Shown: positions 19,822 to 33,825, numbered from the stretch's first letter. The stretch: 64,000 bases of DNA from Berberis thunbergii (GCA_003290165.1 QNQO01001857.1:1-64000); one strand, 5' to 3'. Numbers and translations are program-made. Notes: a model not told the origin generated them from the letters alone.

Positions 19822-20362
19822 TGATGCGTTCAAAATTTGGTCTCCCGTAAACCTAACCTGCAAAAAACAAATGTTAGATTGCCAAAGACCACTTGTTTGG
19901 TGGCTGAAGGCACTCCGATGCTTAAGTCAATAACTCTATTGGAAAATGAGATAAATCTAGACAAAATTTAATTAAAATTGCATACGTTTGTCGAATGTTC
20001 TCTTTCCCTTATATAATGGTCATTATTAATTCTCTGCGCGACTTAAGCATGTGAGGTTCCTCGAGGGGAGACGTTCTTTGTAACAGTCTCCTCTTTTATG
20101 AAGATGCGTCATTGGGGGAGTAGCTCCCTCCACGACTCTATTTCTCTGTAACGTTTCTCCTCTTTAAAAGAGAACTTTGTTGGGCCTGAATTTGGGCATC
20201 TGATTATGATATGTTCTGATGGGCCCTATTTGGGCTTTTATAATTGGATCCGCCTTATTTGGGCTTCGTGAGTTGCTCCAGTCTTGGAATATTTAATCCT
20301 TGTCATGGGCGATCTCTACCATGCTTATGGGATTTATGATAGTATTTTTTGATGTATTATCA
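19822..20362 (-). mobile_element. LTR B, copy 3
   Basis: Intact ends; 'ccatgcttatg' variant near the U3 start. Confidence 0.72.
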
Positions 20363-20693
20363 GTTACTCTCCCCTTAGTTAGTGGGTATGCTGACGTGGC
20401 CACTAACTCGACGACGGTTGGACTTTCGATTTCATCATTGCACTACATTTAATGCTGTTAGCAGCTTTTAATGAGGTTGGTATTCTGATATCTCGTTCAT
20501 ACGTTCGTTTTCGCTCGCATTTTATAATTTCATGCAGCTATCATATCTTACACATTGTCCTACAAGCAGTATCTTCATTGATTGGCTCTATAAAAGAGGG
20601 CGTGATAGCTTTGTTTTTTTGAAGCTATCTTTGAAAATAGGCTTTATTTATTCTCTATCTTCTTTGCTATTTTCGTTCCTTCATTCATTTTCA

Positions 20694-21572
20694 ATGTCTA
20701 CCTGCAATATACTAGATGGTGAGGAGAGTGTCTGTTCCGAGTACTCTCTGCCATCCGACCTCGAGATTGTTCTTCTTAGGCATAACGACAATCCTTGTCA
20801 TCCAAGGACTGGTTATATCATACTTTATCTCGTGTTTTTTGAGTCTGGTCTTCGATTTCCACTCTCCAGAGATATTTTGGTACTATTTAGATTTTCTAGC
20901 CATTCCTCCTGCCCAAATAGTTCTCAAAGGTTGGAGGGTGATGGTTTCTACTTATGCAAGAGCCATTCTCACTGGCATTTCCTTGACTGTTAGGGTTTTG
21001 CATTCGATGGTTGGACTTGTGGTGACCAAGAATATTTGTTTTCCTCCACTCTCCTATCTATTTTGGGAAACTTAACGATGACTATAAGGACTGGTCGAGG
21101 TCTTGGTTTTATGCTTCCATGAAATCTGGCCATTTCAATTTACAAGGTCGATAGATTATTCGGTCGTTCCAAGTCCCCAACAAATGGAAGGATCTGCAAT
21201 TGTCCGTGGAAGAACATATGATTAGTGACCTTTTTTAAAGCTTCATGTGGTTGTTGTGGAGTCATTCCTTATTGAGGATGTTGTGGCGCATAGTGGCTTG
21301 TACACTATGAACAAGGCGAAATGGTCTTTGCTTACTGAATCTCGAGCTGATGAAATTGTTGTTCGTGTTGTTCCCGTTGGTGTTAGTGATGCTAGCATTG
21401 ATGGGAAAATGAGCTCTGACATGGTTGTTACATATCTCGATGCTCCTGTTAGCATTAGTGTTGCTGGCCCGACCACTAGAAGAGGAAGCTTCTGGTCTTC
21501 AAACTTAATCAGTTAGTTGATCTGCATCTAAAGTGTAAACTTTTCCATGTCTCCCATTGTGAGTTGTTGTAA
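20694..21572 (+). pseudogene. Antisense ORF, copy 3
   Basis: Starts MSTCN (S to C). Private damage: one extra C near 21043 (ttttcctcc) closes the frame after NICFPPLSYLFWET, and one A is lost near 21480 in the RKRK codons. Confidence 0.7.
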
Positions 21573-21821
21573 TGGCTCTTCTAGTTCCGTTTGATGATGT
21601 TGACGCTCCTATTTTGGTATAGATTAGCTCGAGTGGGCGGTACCACTAGTCATTTTTTTGATCGGCCAGTTTGTTCATTTTATCTAGTGTAAGGCGTATA
21701 TTAGTTTTCTGGGTTGTTTTTTTATCCCGCAGCGACGTGTACCTTCTATTTCCCTTTGGACTGCTTGTCTGGTAGCTCGACGAATTCCTTAAGTCGCCTA
21801 TTTGAATCCAGTGCTCAAGAT

Positions 21822-22177
21822 TCACTTGCTGAAGTTCTGCAGGAACTTTGTTATTTCCTCGAACGTGTGGTTGGCAGAGTTTTGTTGTGGTGCTGCTTGG
21901 ACATGGTCGGCGGATTGAACACGTTCTTGGGTGAGTTTGTCCACCACTTTGATCATAAGATCCATCTGGGTCATAATTGATCCACGCGGGGATCCGTGGC
22001 GGTGCCGCCAAATGTTTGAGATGGTTGGGCTACCACTTCATGTTGTAACTCTCTGTTACCAGGCATGGTTGGCTCGGTTATTGTTGGGTTTGTAGTATGC
22101 GCTAACGGTAACTCAACTTTTCCCGTTGAATGGTTATCTTGATTGTTGCTAGGTTGAAGATCTGTAGAATGTTCCAT
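21822..22177 (-). pseudogene. gag N-terminus, copy 4
   Basis: MEHSTDL start. The upstream PBS is damaged, so this copy could not prime reverse transcription normally. Confidence 0.65.
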
Positions 22178-22263
22178 CTGTTCTAAGAACTTTTTAATCG
22201 CGGATTAAAATTGAGGAAGTTTCCTACTACAAACTCTCAACGTTCCCCATGGACGGCGCAAAC

Positions 22264-22630
22264 TGATGCGTCCAAAATCCTGTCTCCTGTAAACCTGACC
22301 TGCAAAACAAATGTTAGATTGCCAAATATCACCTGTTTGGTAAGTCGAAAGCACTCCAATGCTTAAGTCAATAACTCTGTTGGAGATGAAGATAAATCTG
22401 GACAGAACTCAGTTAAAATTGCATACCTTTGTCGAATGGTCATTTTACCTTATATAATTACCGTTATTGATTCTCTGTGCGACTTAAGCATGTGAGGCTC
22501 CTCGAGGGGAGACGTTCTTTGTAATAGTCTCCTCCTTTATGAAGATGTGTCATTGGGGGAGTAACTCCTTTTACGACTCTTTTTTCTCTTTAATGTTCCT
22601 CCTCGAGGGGAGACGTTCTTTGTAATTCTC
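22264..22630 (-). mobile_element. LTR A, copy 4
   Basis: PBS reduced to 'ggcgcaaac' (two bases lost). Right end reads 'gtaattctc' in place of 'gtaatactc'. Confidence 0.75.
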
Positions 22631-23303
22631 TTTTTTTTAAATCATATTAGCTACGGGTTTCTTACCGTCGCTAATTAGTTTAATATATTTAAAAAAAAAT
22701 TTCATGTTAGCTACGGTTCTAAAACTGTTGCTAAGCTATTTTTTAATTCTTTTTGTTTTTTAAAAATCATATAGCTACGGTTTTCAAGCCGTCGCTAAGC
22801 TCTTTTTAAATTTTTTTTTAAGTCACATTAGCTACGGTCTTCAAGCCGTCACTAAGGTCTTTTAATAATTTTTTTTAAATCACAAAAAAACTTAGCTACG
22901 GGTTTCTTACCGTCGCTAATTAGTTTAATATATTTAAAAAAAATTCATGTTAGCTACGGTTATAAAACCATCGCTAAGCTATTTTTTTATTCTTTTAGTT
23001 TTTTAAAAATCACATTAGCTACGGTTTTCAAGCCGTCGCTAAGCTCTTTTTTAATTTTTTTTAAATCACATTAGCTACGGTCTTAAAGCCGTCGCTAAGG
23101 TCTTTTAATAAATTTTTTAAAAAAATCACAAAAAATCTTAGCTACGGGTTTCTTACCGTCGCTAATTAGTTTAATATATTTTTAAAAAAAATTCATGTTA
23201 GCTACGGTCATAAAACCGTCGCTAAGTTATTTTTTTCTGTTTTTTAAAAATTACATTAGCTACGGTTTTCAAGCCATCGCTAAGCTCTTTTTTTAATTTT
23301 TTA
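22631..23303. repeat. Hairpin minisatellite block 4
   Basis: Eleven monomers. The class-3 monomer near 22770 has lost two bases before the arm (catatagctacgg). Confidence 0.9.
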
Positions 23304-23553
23304 GACCCTTGTTTCTATGGTTGCCAGATGGAATTGCTTTTCTATTTCCCATATAGAAATATATCTCTGATTTGCTTCTTTAGTGGTTTTTTTTATTTTT
23401 TGAAAAGAAAAGATCTTCTTCTTTAGTGTTGATTCATATTGTTTATTTTTTCCTATATATGCTAGAAAATTATGAAATCATATCTACAAAGTTTATGTAG
23501 AATTTTTTATTAGTAAAAAAATCTACTATAGTGATAAAAGTTCTAATTAGTTC

Positions 23554-24093
23554 TGATGCGTTCAAAATTTGGTCTCCCTTAAACCTAACCTGCAAAAAAC
23601 AAATGTTAGATTGCAAAGACCACTTGTTTGGTGGCTGAAGGCACTCCGATGCTTAAGTCAATAACTCTATTGGAAAATGAGATAAATCTAGACACAATTT
23701 AATTAAAATTGCATACGTTTGTCGAATGTTCTCTTTCCCTTATATAATGGTCATTATTAATTCTCTGCGCGACTTAAGCATGTGAGGTTCCTCGAGGGGA
23801 GACGTTCTTTGTAACAGTCTCCTCTTTTATGAAGATGCGTCATTGGGGGAGTAGCTCCCTCCACGACTCTATTTCTCTGTAACGTTTCTCCTATTTAAAA
23901 GAGAACTTTGTTGGGCCTGAATTTGGGCATCTGGTTATGATATGTTCTGATGGGCCCTATTTGGGCTTTTATAATTGGATCCGCCTTATTTGGGCTTCGT
24001 GAGTTGCTCCAGTCTTGGAATATTTAATCCTTGTGATGGGCGATCTCTGCCATGCATATGGGATTTATGATAGTATTTTTTGATGTATTATCA
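23554..24093 (-). mobile_element. LTR B, copy 4
   Basis: Ends intact; one base missing in 'gattgcaaagacc'. Confidence 0.72.
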
Positions 24094-24424
24094 GTTACTC
24101 TCCCCTTAGTTAGTGGGTATGCTGACGTGGCCACTAACTCGACGACGGTTGGACTTTCGATTTCATCATTGCACTACATTTAATGTTGTTAGCAGCTTTT
24201 AATGAGGTTGGTATTCTGATATCTCGTTCATACGTTCGTTTTCGCTCGCATTTTATAATTTCATGCAGCTATCATATCTTGCACATTGTCCTATGAGCAG
24301 TATCTTCATTGATTGGCTCTATAAAAGGGGGCGTGATAGCTTTGTTTTTTTGAAGCTATCTTTGAAAATAGGCTTTATTTATTCTCTATCTTCTTTGCTA
24401 TTTTCGTTCCTTCATTCATTTTCA

Positions 24425-25304
24425 ATGTCTACCAGCAATATACTAGATGGTGAGGAGAGTGTCTGTTCCGAGTACTCTCTGCCATCCGACCTCGAGATTG
24501 TTCTTCTTAGGCATAACGACAATCCTTGTCATCCAAGGACTGGTTATATCATACTTTATCTCGTGCTTTTTGAGTCTGGTCTTCGATTTCCACTCTCCAG
24601 AGATATTTTGGTACTATTTAGATTTTCTAGCCATTCCTCCTGCCCAAATAGTTCTCAAAGGTTGGAGGGTGATGGTTTCTACTTATGCAAGAGCCATTCT
24701 CACTGGCATTTCCATGACTGTTAGGGTTTTGCATTCGATGGTTGGACTTGTGGTGACCAAGAATATTTGTTTTCTCCACTCTCCTATCTATTTTGGGAAA
24801 CTTAACGATGACTATAAGGACTGGTCGAGGTCTTGGTTTTATGCTTCCATGAAATCTGGCCATTTCAATTTACAAGGTCGATAGATTATTCGGTCGTTCC
24901 AAGTCCCCAACAAATGGAAGGATCTGCAATTGTCCGTGGAAGAACATATGATTAGTGACCTTTTTTAAAGCTTCATGTGGTTGTTGTGGAGTCATTCCTT
25001 ATTGAGGATGTTGTGGCGCATAGTGGCTTGTACACTATGAACAAGGCGAAATGGTCTTTGCTTACTGAATCTCGAGCTGATGAAATTGTTGTTCGTGTTG
25101 TTCCCGTTGGTGTTAGTGATGCTAGCATTGATTGGGAAAATGAGCTCTGACATGGTTGTTACATATCTCGATGCTCCTGTTAGCATTAGTGTTGCTGGCC
25201 CGACCACTAGAAAGAGGAAGCTTCTGGTCTTCAAACTTAATCAGTTAGTTGATCTGCATCTAAAGTGTAAACTTTTCCATGTCTCCCATTGTGAGTTGTT
25301 GTAA
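24425..25304 (+). pseudogene. Antisense ORF, copy 4
   Basis: One extra T near 25133 (attgattggg) adds a frameshift between the VVPVGVSDASI and GKMSSDM segments. HWHFHDC replaces HWHFLDC. Confidence 0.7.
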
Positions 25305-25554
25305 TGGCTCTTCTAGTTCCGTTCGATGATGTTGACGCTCCTATTTTGGTATAGATTAGCTCGAGTGGCCGGTACCACTAGTCATTTTTTTGATCGGCCA
25401 GTTTGTTCATTTTATCTAGTGTAAGGCGTATATTAGTTTTCTGGGTTGTTTTTTTGATCCCGCAGCGACGTGTACCTTCTATTTCCCTTTGGACTGCTTG
25501 TCTGGTAGCTCGACGAATTCCTTAAGTCGCCTATTTGAATCCAGTGCTCAAGAT

Positions 25555-25910
25555 TCACTTGCTGAAGTTCTGCAGGAACTTTGTTATTTCCTCGAACGTG
25601 TGGTTGGCAGAGTTTTGTTGTGGTGCTGCTTGGACATGGTCGGCGGATTGAACACGTTCTTGGGTGAGTTTGTCCACCACTTCGATCATAAGATCCATCT
25701 GGGTCATAATTGATCCACGCGGGGATCCGTGGCGGTGCCGCCAAATGTTTGAGATGGTTGGGCTACCACTTCATGTTGTAACTCTCTGTTACCAGGCATG
25801 GTTGGCTCGGTTATTGTTGGGTTTGTAGTATGCGCTAACGGTAACTCAACTTTTCCCGTTGAATGGTTGTCTTGATTGTTGCTAGGTTGAAGATCTGTAG
25901 AATGTTCCAT
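25555..25910 (-). pseudogene. gag N-terminus, copy 5
   Basis: Consensus-like; one substitution near 25683 (cttcgatcat). Confidence 0.65.
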
Positions 25911-25997
25911 CTGTTCTAAGAACTTTTTAATCGCGGATTAAAATTGAGGAAGTTTCCTACTACAAACTCTCAACGTTCCCCACGGACGGCGCCAAAC

Positions 25998-26361
25998 TGA
26001 TGCGTCCAAAATCTGGTCTCCTGTAAACCTGACCTGCAAAACAAATGTAAATTGCCAAATATCACCTGTTTGGTAGGTCGAAAGCACTCCAATGCTTAAG
26101 TCAATAACTCTGTTGGAGATGAAGATAAATCTGGACAGAACTCAGTTAAAATTCATACCTTTGTCGAATGGTCATTTTACCTTATATAATTACCGTTATT
26201 GATTCTCTGTGCGACTTAAGCATGTGAGGCTCCTCAAGGGGAGACGTTCTTTGTAATAGTCTCCTCATTTATGAAGATGTGTCATTGGGGGAGTAACTCC
26301 TTTTACGACTCTTTTTCTCTTTAATGTTCCTCCTCGAGGGGAGACGTTCTTTGTAATACTC
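25998..26361 (-). mobile_element. LTR A, copy 5
   Basis: Intact PBS. Two small deletions inside (caaatgtaaattgcc; aaaattcatacc) and 'ctcaagg' for 'ctcgagg'. Confidence 0.75.
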
Positions 26362-27038
26362 TTTTTTTTTAAATCACATTAGCTACGGGTTTCTTACCGT
26401 CGCTAATTAGTTTAATATATTTAAAAAAAAATTCATGTTAGCTACGGTTATAAAATCGTCGCTAAGCTATTTTTATATTTTTTTAGTTTTTTAAAAATCA
26501 CATTAGCTACGGTTTTTAAGGCCGTCGCTAAGCTGTTTTTTTTTTTTAAATCACATTAGCTACGGTCAACAAGCCGTCGCTAAGGTCTTTTAATAAATTT
26601 ATTTAAAAAATCACAAAAAATCTTAGCTACGGGTTTCTTACCATCGCTAATTAGTTTAATATATTTAAAAAAAAAATTCATGTTAGCTACGGTTATAAAA
26701 CCATCGCTAAGCTATTTTTTTTATTTTTTTAGTTTTTTAAAAATCACATTAGCTACGGTTTTCAAGCCGTCGTTAATGCTCTTTTTTTAATTTTTTTTAA
26801 ATCACATTAGCTACGGTCTTAAAGCCGTCGCTAAGGTCTTTTAATAAATTTTTTTAAAAAAATCACAAAAAATCTTAGCTACGGGTTTCTTACCGTCGCT
26901 AATTAGTTTAATATATTTTAAAAAAAATTCATGTTAGCTAGGGTCATAAAACCGTCGCTAAGCTATTTTTTTTGTTTTTTAAAAATTACATTAGCTACGG
27001 TTTTCAAGCCATCGCTAAGCTCTTTTTTTAATTTTTTA
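26362..27038. repeat. Hairpin minisatellite block 5
   Basis: The first tetramer uses the TTATAAAA class-2 loop where blocks 2-4 use TTCTAAAA, so this block was assembled differently. The last class-2 arm reads TTAGCTAGGG. Confidence 0.9.
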
Positions 27039-27288
27039 GACCCTAGTTTCTATGGTTGCCAGATGGAATTGCTTTTCTATTTCCCATATAGAAATATATC
27101 TCTGATTTTCTTCTTTAGTGGTTTTTTTTATTTTTTGAAAAGAAAAGATCTTCTTCTTTAGTGTTGATTCATATTGTTTATTTTTTCCTATATATGCTAG
27201 AAAATTATGAAATCATATCTACAAAGTTTATGTAGAATTTTTTTATTAGTAAAAAATCTACTATAGTGATAAAAGTTCTAATTAGTTC

Positions 27289-27828
27289 TGATGCGTTCAA
27301 AATTTGGTCTCCCGTAAACCTAACCTGCAAAAAACAAATGTTAGATTGCCAAAGACCACTTGTTTGGTGGCTGAAGGCACTCCGATGCTTAAGTCAATAA
27401 CTCTATTGGAAAATGAGATAAATCTAGACACAATTTAATTAAAATTGCATACGTTTGTCGAATGTTCTCTTTCCCTTATATAATGGTCATTATTAATTCT
27501 CTGCGCGACTTAAGCATGTGAGGTTCCTCGAGGGGAGACGTTCTTTGTAACAGTCTCCTCTTTTATGAAGATGCGTCATTGGGGGAGTAGCTCCCTCCAC
27601 GACTCTATTTCTCTGTAACGTTTCTCCTCTTTAAAAGAGGACTTTGTTGGGCCTGAATTTGGGCATCTGGTTATGATATGTTCTGATGGGCCTATTTGGG
27701 CTTTTATAATTGGATCCGCCTTATTTGGGCTTCGTGAGTTGCTCCAGTCTTGGAATATTTAATCCTTGTGATGGGCGATCTCTGCCATGCATATGGGATT
27801 TATGATAGTATTTTTTGATGTATTATCA
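27289..27828 (-). mobile_element. LTR B, copy 5
   Basis: Ends intact; the 'gggccc' box has lost one C (gatgggcctat). Confidence 0.72.
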
Positions 27829-28158
27829 GTTACTCTCCCCTTAGTTAGTGGGTATGCTGACGTGGCCACTAACTCGACGACGGTTGGACTTTCGATTTCA
27901 TCATTGCACTACATTTAATGCTGTTAGCAGCTTTTAATGAGGTTGGTATTCTGATATCTCGTTCATACGTTCGTTTCGCTCGCATTTTATAATTTCATGC
28001 AGCTATCATATCTTGCACATTGTCCTATGAGCAGTATCTTCATTGATTGGCTCTATAAAAGGGGGCGTGATAGCTTTGTTTTTTTGAAGCTATCTTTGAA
28101 AATAGGCTTTATTTATTCTCTATCTTCTTTGCTATTTTCGTTCCTTCATTCATTTTCA

Positions 28159-29037
28159 ATGTCTACCAGCAATATACTAGATGGTGAGGAGAGTGTCTGT
28201 TCCGAGTACTCTCTGCCATCCGACCTCGAGATTGTTCTTCTTAGGCATAACGACAATCCTTGTCATCCAAGGACTGGTTATATCATACTTTATCTCGTGC
28301 TTTTTGAGTCTGGTCTTCGATTTCCACTCTCCAGAGATATTTTGGTACTATTTAGATTTTCTAGCCATTCCTCCTGCCCAAATAGTTCTCAAAGGTTGGA
28401 GGGTGATGGTTTCTACTTATGCAAGAGCCATTCTCACTGGCATTTCCTTGACTGTTAGGGTTTTGCATTCGATGGTTGGACTTGTGGTGACCAAGAATAT
28501 TTGTTTTCTCCACTCTCCTATCTATTTTGGGAAACTTAACGATGACTATAAGGACTGGTCGAGGTCTTGGTTTTATGCTTCCATGAAATCTGGCCATTTC
28601 AATTTACAAGGTCGATAGATTATTCGGTCGTTCCAAGTCCCCAACAAATGGAAGGATCTGCAATTGTCCGTGGAAGAACATATGATTAGTGACCTTTTTT
28701 AAAGCTTCATGTGGTTGTTGTGGAGTCATTCCTTATTGAGGATGTTGTGGCGCATAGTGGCTTGTACACTATGAACAAGGCGAAATGGTCTTTGCTTACT
28801 GAATCTCGAGCTGATGAAATTGTTGTTCGTGTTGTTCCCGTTGGTGTTAGTGATGCTAGCATTGATGGGAAAATGAGCTCTGACATGGTTGTTACATATC
28901 TCGATGCTCCTGTTAGCATTAGTGTTGCTGGCCCGACCACTAGAAAGAGGAAGCTTCTGGTCTTCAAACTTAATCAGTTAGTTGATCTGCATCTAAAGTG
29001 TAAACTTTTCCATGTCTCCCATTGTGAGTTGTTGTAA
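28159..29037 (+). pseudogene. Antisense ORF, copy 5
   Basis: Consensus-like, with only the frame breaks common to the array. Confidence 0.7.
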
Positions 29038-29287
29038 TGGCTCTTCTAGTTCCGTTCGATGATGTTGACGCTCCTATTTTGGTATAGATTAGCTCGAGTG
29101 GGCGGTACCACTAGTCATTTTTTTGATCGGCCAGTTTGTTCATTTTATCTAGTGTAAGGCGTATATTAGTTTTCTGGGTTGTTTTTTTGATCCCGCAGCG
29201 ACGTGTACCTTCTATTTCCCTTTGGACTGCTTGTCTGGTAGCTCGACGAATTCCTTAAGTCGCCTATTTGAATCCAGTGCTCAAGAT

Positions 29288-29642
29288 TCACTTGTGAAGT
29301 TCTGCAGGAACTTTGTTATTTCCTCGAACGTGTGGTTGGCAGAGTTTTGTTGTGGTGCTGCTTGGACATGGTCGGCGGATTGAACACGTTCTTGGGTGAG
29401 TTTGTCCACCACTTTGATCATAAGATCCATCTGGGTCATAATTGATCCACGCGGGGATCCGTGGCGGTGCCGCCAAATGTTTGAGATGGTTGGGCTACCA
29501 CTTCATGTTGTAACTCTCTGTTACCAGGCATGGTTGGCTCGGTTATTGTTGGGTTTGTAGTATGCGCTAACGGTAACTCAACTTTTCCCGTTGAATGGTT
29601 GTCTTGATTGTTGCTAGGTTGAAGATCTGTAGAATGTTCCAT
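29288..29642 (-). pseudogene. gag N-terminus, copy 6
   Basis: One base is missing near 29294 (cttgtgaag for cttgctgaag), which alters the distal end. Confidence 0.65.
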
Positions 29643-29729
29643 CTGTTCTAAGAACTTTTTAATCGCGGATTAAAATTGAGGAAGTTTCCTACTACAAACT
29701 CTCAACGTTCCCCACGGACGGCGCCAAAC

Positions 29730-30095
29730 TGATGCGTCCAAAATCTGGTCTCCTGTAAACCTGACCTGCAAAACAAATGTTAGATTGCCAAATATCACCT
29801 GTTTGGTAGGTCGAAAGCACTCCAATGCTTAAGTCAATAACTCTGTTGGAGATGAAGATAAATCTGGACAGAACTCAGTTAAAATTGCATACCTTTGTCG
29901 AATGGTCATTTTACCTTATATAATTACCGTTATTGATTCTCTGTGCGACTTAAGCATGTGAGGCTCCTCGAGGGGAGACGTTCTTTGTAATAGTCTCCTC
30001 CTTTATGAAGATGTGTCATTGGGGGAGTAACTCCTTTTACGACTCTTTTTCTCTTTAATGTTCCTCCTCGAGGGGAGACGTTCTTTGTAATACTC
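29730..30095 (-). mobile_element. LTR A, copy 6
   Basis: Intact PBS and TATA region. Confidence 0.75.
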
Positions 30096-30765
30096 TTTTT
30101 TTTAAATCACATTAGCTACGAGTTTCTTACCGTCGCTAATTAGTTTAATATATTTAAAAAAAATTCATGTTAGCTACGGTTATAAAACCGTCGCTAAGCT
30201 ATTTTTTTTTTTTTAGTTTTTTAAAAATCACATTAGCTACGGTTTTCAAGACGTCGCTAAGCTTTTTTTTTTTTTTTAATCACATTAGCTACGGTCTACA
30301 AGCCGTCGCTAAGGTCTTTTAATAAATTTTTTTTAAAAATTACAAAAATCTTAGCTACGGGTTTCTTACCATCGCTAATTAGTTTAATATATTTAAAAAA
30401 AAAATTCATGTTAGCTACGGTTATAAAACCATCGCTAAGCTATTTTATTATTTTTTTAGTTTTTTAAAAATCACATTAGTTACGGTTTTCAAGCCGTCGC
30501 TAAGCTCTTTTTTTAATTTTTTTTAAATCACATTAGCTACGGTCTTAAAGCCGTCGCTAAGGTCTTTTAATAAATTTTTTTTAAAAAAATCACAAAAAAT
30601 CTTAGCTACGGATTTCTTACCGTCGCTAATTAGTTTAATATATTTTAAAAAAAATTCATGTTAGCTAGGGTCATAAAACCGTCGCTAAGCTATTTTTTTT
30701 GTTTTTTAAAAATTACATTAGCTACGGTTTTCAAGCCATCGCTAAGCTCTTTTTTTAATTTTTTA
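30096..30765. repeat. Hairpin minisatellite block 6
   Basis: Same class-2 pattern and TTAGCTAGGG variant as block 5, so blocks 5 and 6 are closest relatives. Confidence 0.9.
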
Positions 30766-31015
30766 GACCCTAGTTTCTATGGTTGCCAGATGGAATTGCT
30801 TTTCTATTTCCCATATAGAAATATATCTCTGATTTTCTTCTTTAGTGGTTTTTTTTATTTTTTGAAAAGAAAAGATCTTCTTCTTTAGTGTTGATTCATA
30901 TTGTTTATTTTTTCCTATATATGCTAGAAAATTATGAAATCATATCTACAAAGTTTATGTAGAATTTTTTTATTAGTAAAAAATCTACTATAGTGATAAA
31001 AGTTCTAATTAGTTC

Positions 31016-31556
31016 TGATGCGTTCAAAATTTGGTCTCCCGTAAACCTAACCTGCAAAAAACAAATGTTAGATTGCCAAAGACCACTTGTTTGGTGGCTG
31101 AAGGCACTCCGATGCTTAAGTCAATAACTCTATTGGAAAATGAGATAAATCTAGACACAATTTAATTAAAATTGCATACGTTTGTCGAATGTTCTCTTTC
31201 CCTTATATAATGGTCATTATTAATTCTCTGCGCGACTTAAGCATGTGAGGTTCCTCGAGGGGAGACGTTCTTTGTAACAGTCTCCTCTTTTATGAAGATG
31301 CGTCATTGGGGGAGTAGCTCCCTCCACGACTCTATTTCTCTGTAACGTTTCTCCTCTTTAAAAGAGAACTTTGTTGGGCCTGAATTTGGGCATCTGGTTA
31401 TGATATGTTCTGATGGGCCCTATTTGGGCTTTTTTAATTGGATCCGCCTTATTTGGGCTTCGTGAGTTGCTCCAGTCTTGGAATATTTAATCCTTGTGAT
31501 GGGCGATCTCTGCCATGCATATGGGATTTATGATAGTATTTTTTGATGTATTATCA
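31016..31556 (-). mobile_element. LTR B, copy 6
   Basis: Ends intact; 'gggcttttttaatt' replaces 'gggcttttataatt'. Confidence 0.72.
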
Positions 31557-31887
31557 GTTACTCTCCCCTTAGTTAGTGGGTATGCTGACGTGGCCACTAA
31601 CTCGACGACGGTTGGACTTTCGATTTCATCATTGCACTACATTTATTGCTGTTAGCAGCTTTTAATGAGGTTGGTATTCTGATATCTCGTTCATACGTTC
31701 GTTTTCGCTCGCATTTTATAATTTCATGCAGCTATCATATCTTGCACATTGTCCTATGAGCAGCATCTTCATTGATTGGCTCTATAAAAGGGGGCGTGAT
31801 AGCTTTGTTTTTTTGAAGCTATCTTTGAAAATAGGCTTTATTTATTCTCTATCTTCTTTGCTATTTTCGTTCCTTCATTCATTTTCA

Positions 31888-32766
31888 ATGTCTACCAGCA
31901 ATATACTAGATGGTGAGGAGAGTGTCTGTTCCGAGTACTCTCTGCCATCCGACCTCGAGATTGTTCTTCTTAGGCATAACGACAATCCTTGTCATCCAAG
32001 GACTGGTTATATCATACTTTATCTCGTGTTTTTTGAGTCTGGTCTTCGATTTCCACTCTCCAGAGATATTTTGGTACTATTTAGATTTTCTAGCCATTCC
32101 TCCTGCCCAAATAGTTCTCAAAGGTTGGAGGGTGATGGTTTCTACTTATGCAAGAGCCATTCTCACTGGCATTTCCTTGACTGTTAGGGTTTTGCATTCG
32201 ATGGTTGGACTTGTGGTGACCAAGAATATTTGTTTTCTCCACTCTCTTATCTATTTTGGGAAACTTAACGATGACTATAAGGACTGGTCGAGGTCTTGGT
32301 TTTATGCTTCCATGAAATCTGGCCATTTCAATTTACAAGGTCGATAGATTATTCGGTCGTTCCAAGTCCCCAACAAATGGAAGGATCTGCAATTGTCCGT
32401 GGAAGAACATATGATTAGTGACCTTTTTTAAAGCTTCATGTGGTTGTTGTGGAGTCATTCCTTATTGAGGATGTTGTGGCGCATAGTGGCTTGTACACTA
32501 TGAACAAGGCGAAATGGTCTTTGGTTACTGAATCTCGAGCTGATGAAATTGTTGTTCGTGTTGTTCCCGTTGGTGTTAGTGATGCTAGCATTGATGGGAA
32601 AATGAGCTCTGACATGGTTGTTACATATCTCGATGCTCCTGTTAGCATTAGTGTTGCTGGCCCGACCACTAGAAAGAGGAAGCTTCTGGTCTTCAAACTT
32701 AATCAGTTAGTTGATCTGCATCTAAAGTGTAAACTTTTCCATGTCTCCCATTGTGAGTTGTTGTAA
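31888..32766 (+). pseudogene. Antisense ORF, copy 6
   Basis: Carries KWSLVTES, shared with copies 1, 7 and 8, against KWSLLTES in copies 2, 3 and 5 (and the same base in copy 4); private change HSLIYFG. Confidence 0.7.
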
Positions 32767-33016
32767 TGGCTCTTCTAGTTCCGTTCGATGATGTTGACGC
32801 TCCTATTTTGGTATAGATTAGCTCGAGTGGGCGGTACCACTAGTCATTTTTTTGATCGGCCAGTTTGTTCATTTTATCTAGTGTAAGGCGTATATTAGTT
32901 TTCTGGGTTGTTTTTTTGATCCCGCAGCGACGTGTACCTTCTATTTCCCTTTGGACTGCTTGTCTGGTAGCTCGACGAATTCCTTAAGTCGCCTATTTGA
33001 ATCCAGTGCTCAAGAT

Positions 33017-33372
33017 TCACTTGTTGAAGTTCTGCAGGAACTTTGTTATTTCCTCGAACGTGTGGTTGGCAGAGTTTTGTTGTGGTGCTGCTTGGACATG
33101 GTCGGCGGATTGAACACGTTCTTGGGTGAGTTTGTCCACCACTTTGATCATAAGATCCATCTGGGTCATAATTGATCCACGCGGGGATCCGTGGCGGTGC
33201 CGCCAAATGTTTGAGATGGTTGGGCTACCACTTCATGTTGTAACTCTCTGTTACCAGGCATGGTTGGCTCGGTTATTGTTGGGTTTGTAGTATGCGCTAA
33301 CGGTAACTCAACTTTTCCCGTTGAATGGTTGTCTTGATTGTTGCTAGGTTGAAGATCTGTAGAATGTTCCAT
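33017..33372 (-). pseudogene. gag N-terminus, copy 7
   Basis: Consensus-like; one substitution near the distal end (cttgttgaag). Confidence 0.65.
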
Positions 33373-33459
33373 CTGTTCTAAGAACTTTTTAATCGCGGAT
33401 TAAAATTGAGGAAGTTTCCTACTACAAACTCTCAACGTTCCCCACGGACGGCGCCAAAC

Positions 33460-33825
33460 TGATGCGTCCAAAATCTGGTCTCCTGTAAACCTGACCTGCA
33501 AAACAAATGTTAGATTGCCAAATATCACCTGTTTGGTAGGTCGAAAGCACTCCAATGCTTAAGTCAATAACTCTGTTGGAGATGAAGATAAATCTGGACA
33601 GAACTCAGTTAAAATTGCATACCTTTGTCGAATGGTCATTTTACCTTATATAATTACCGTTATTGATTCTATGTGCGTATTAAGCATGTGAGGCTCCTCG
33701 AGGGGAGACGTTCTTTGTAATAGTCTCCTCCTTTATGAAGATGTGTCATTGGGGGAGTAACTCCTTTTACGACTCTTTTTCTCTTTAATGTTCCTCCTCG
33801 AGGGGAGACGTTCTTTGTAATACTC
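33460..33825 (-). mobile_element. LTR A, copy 7
   Basis: Intact PBS; 'tctatgtgcgtattaagc' replaces 'tctctgtgcgacttaagc'. Confidence 0.75.
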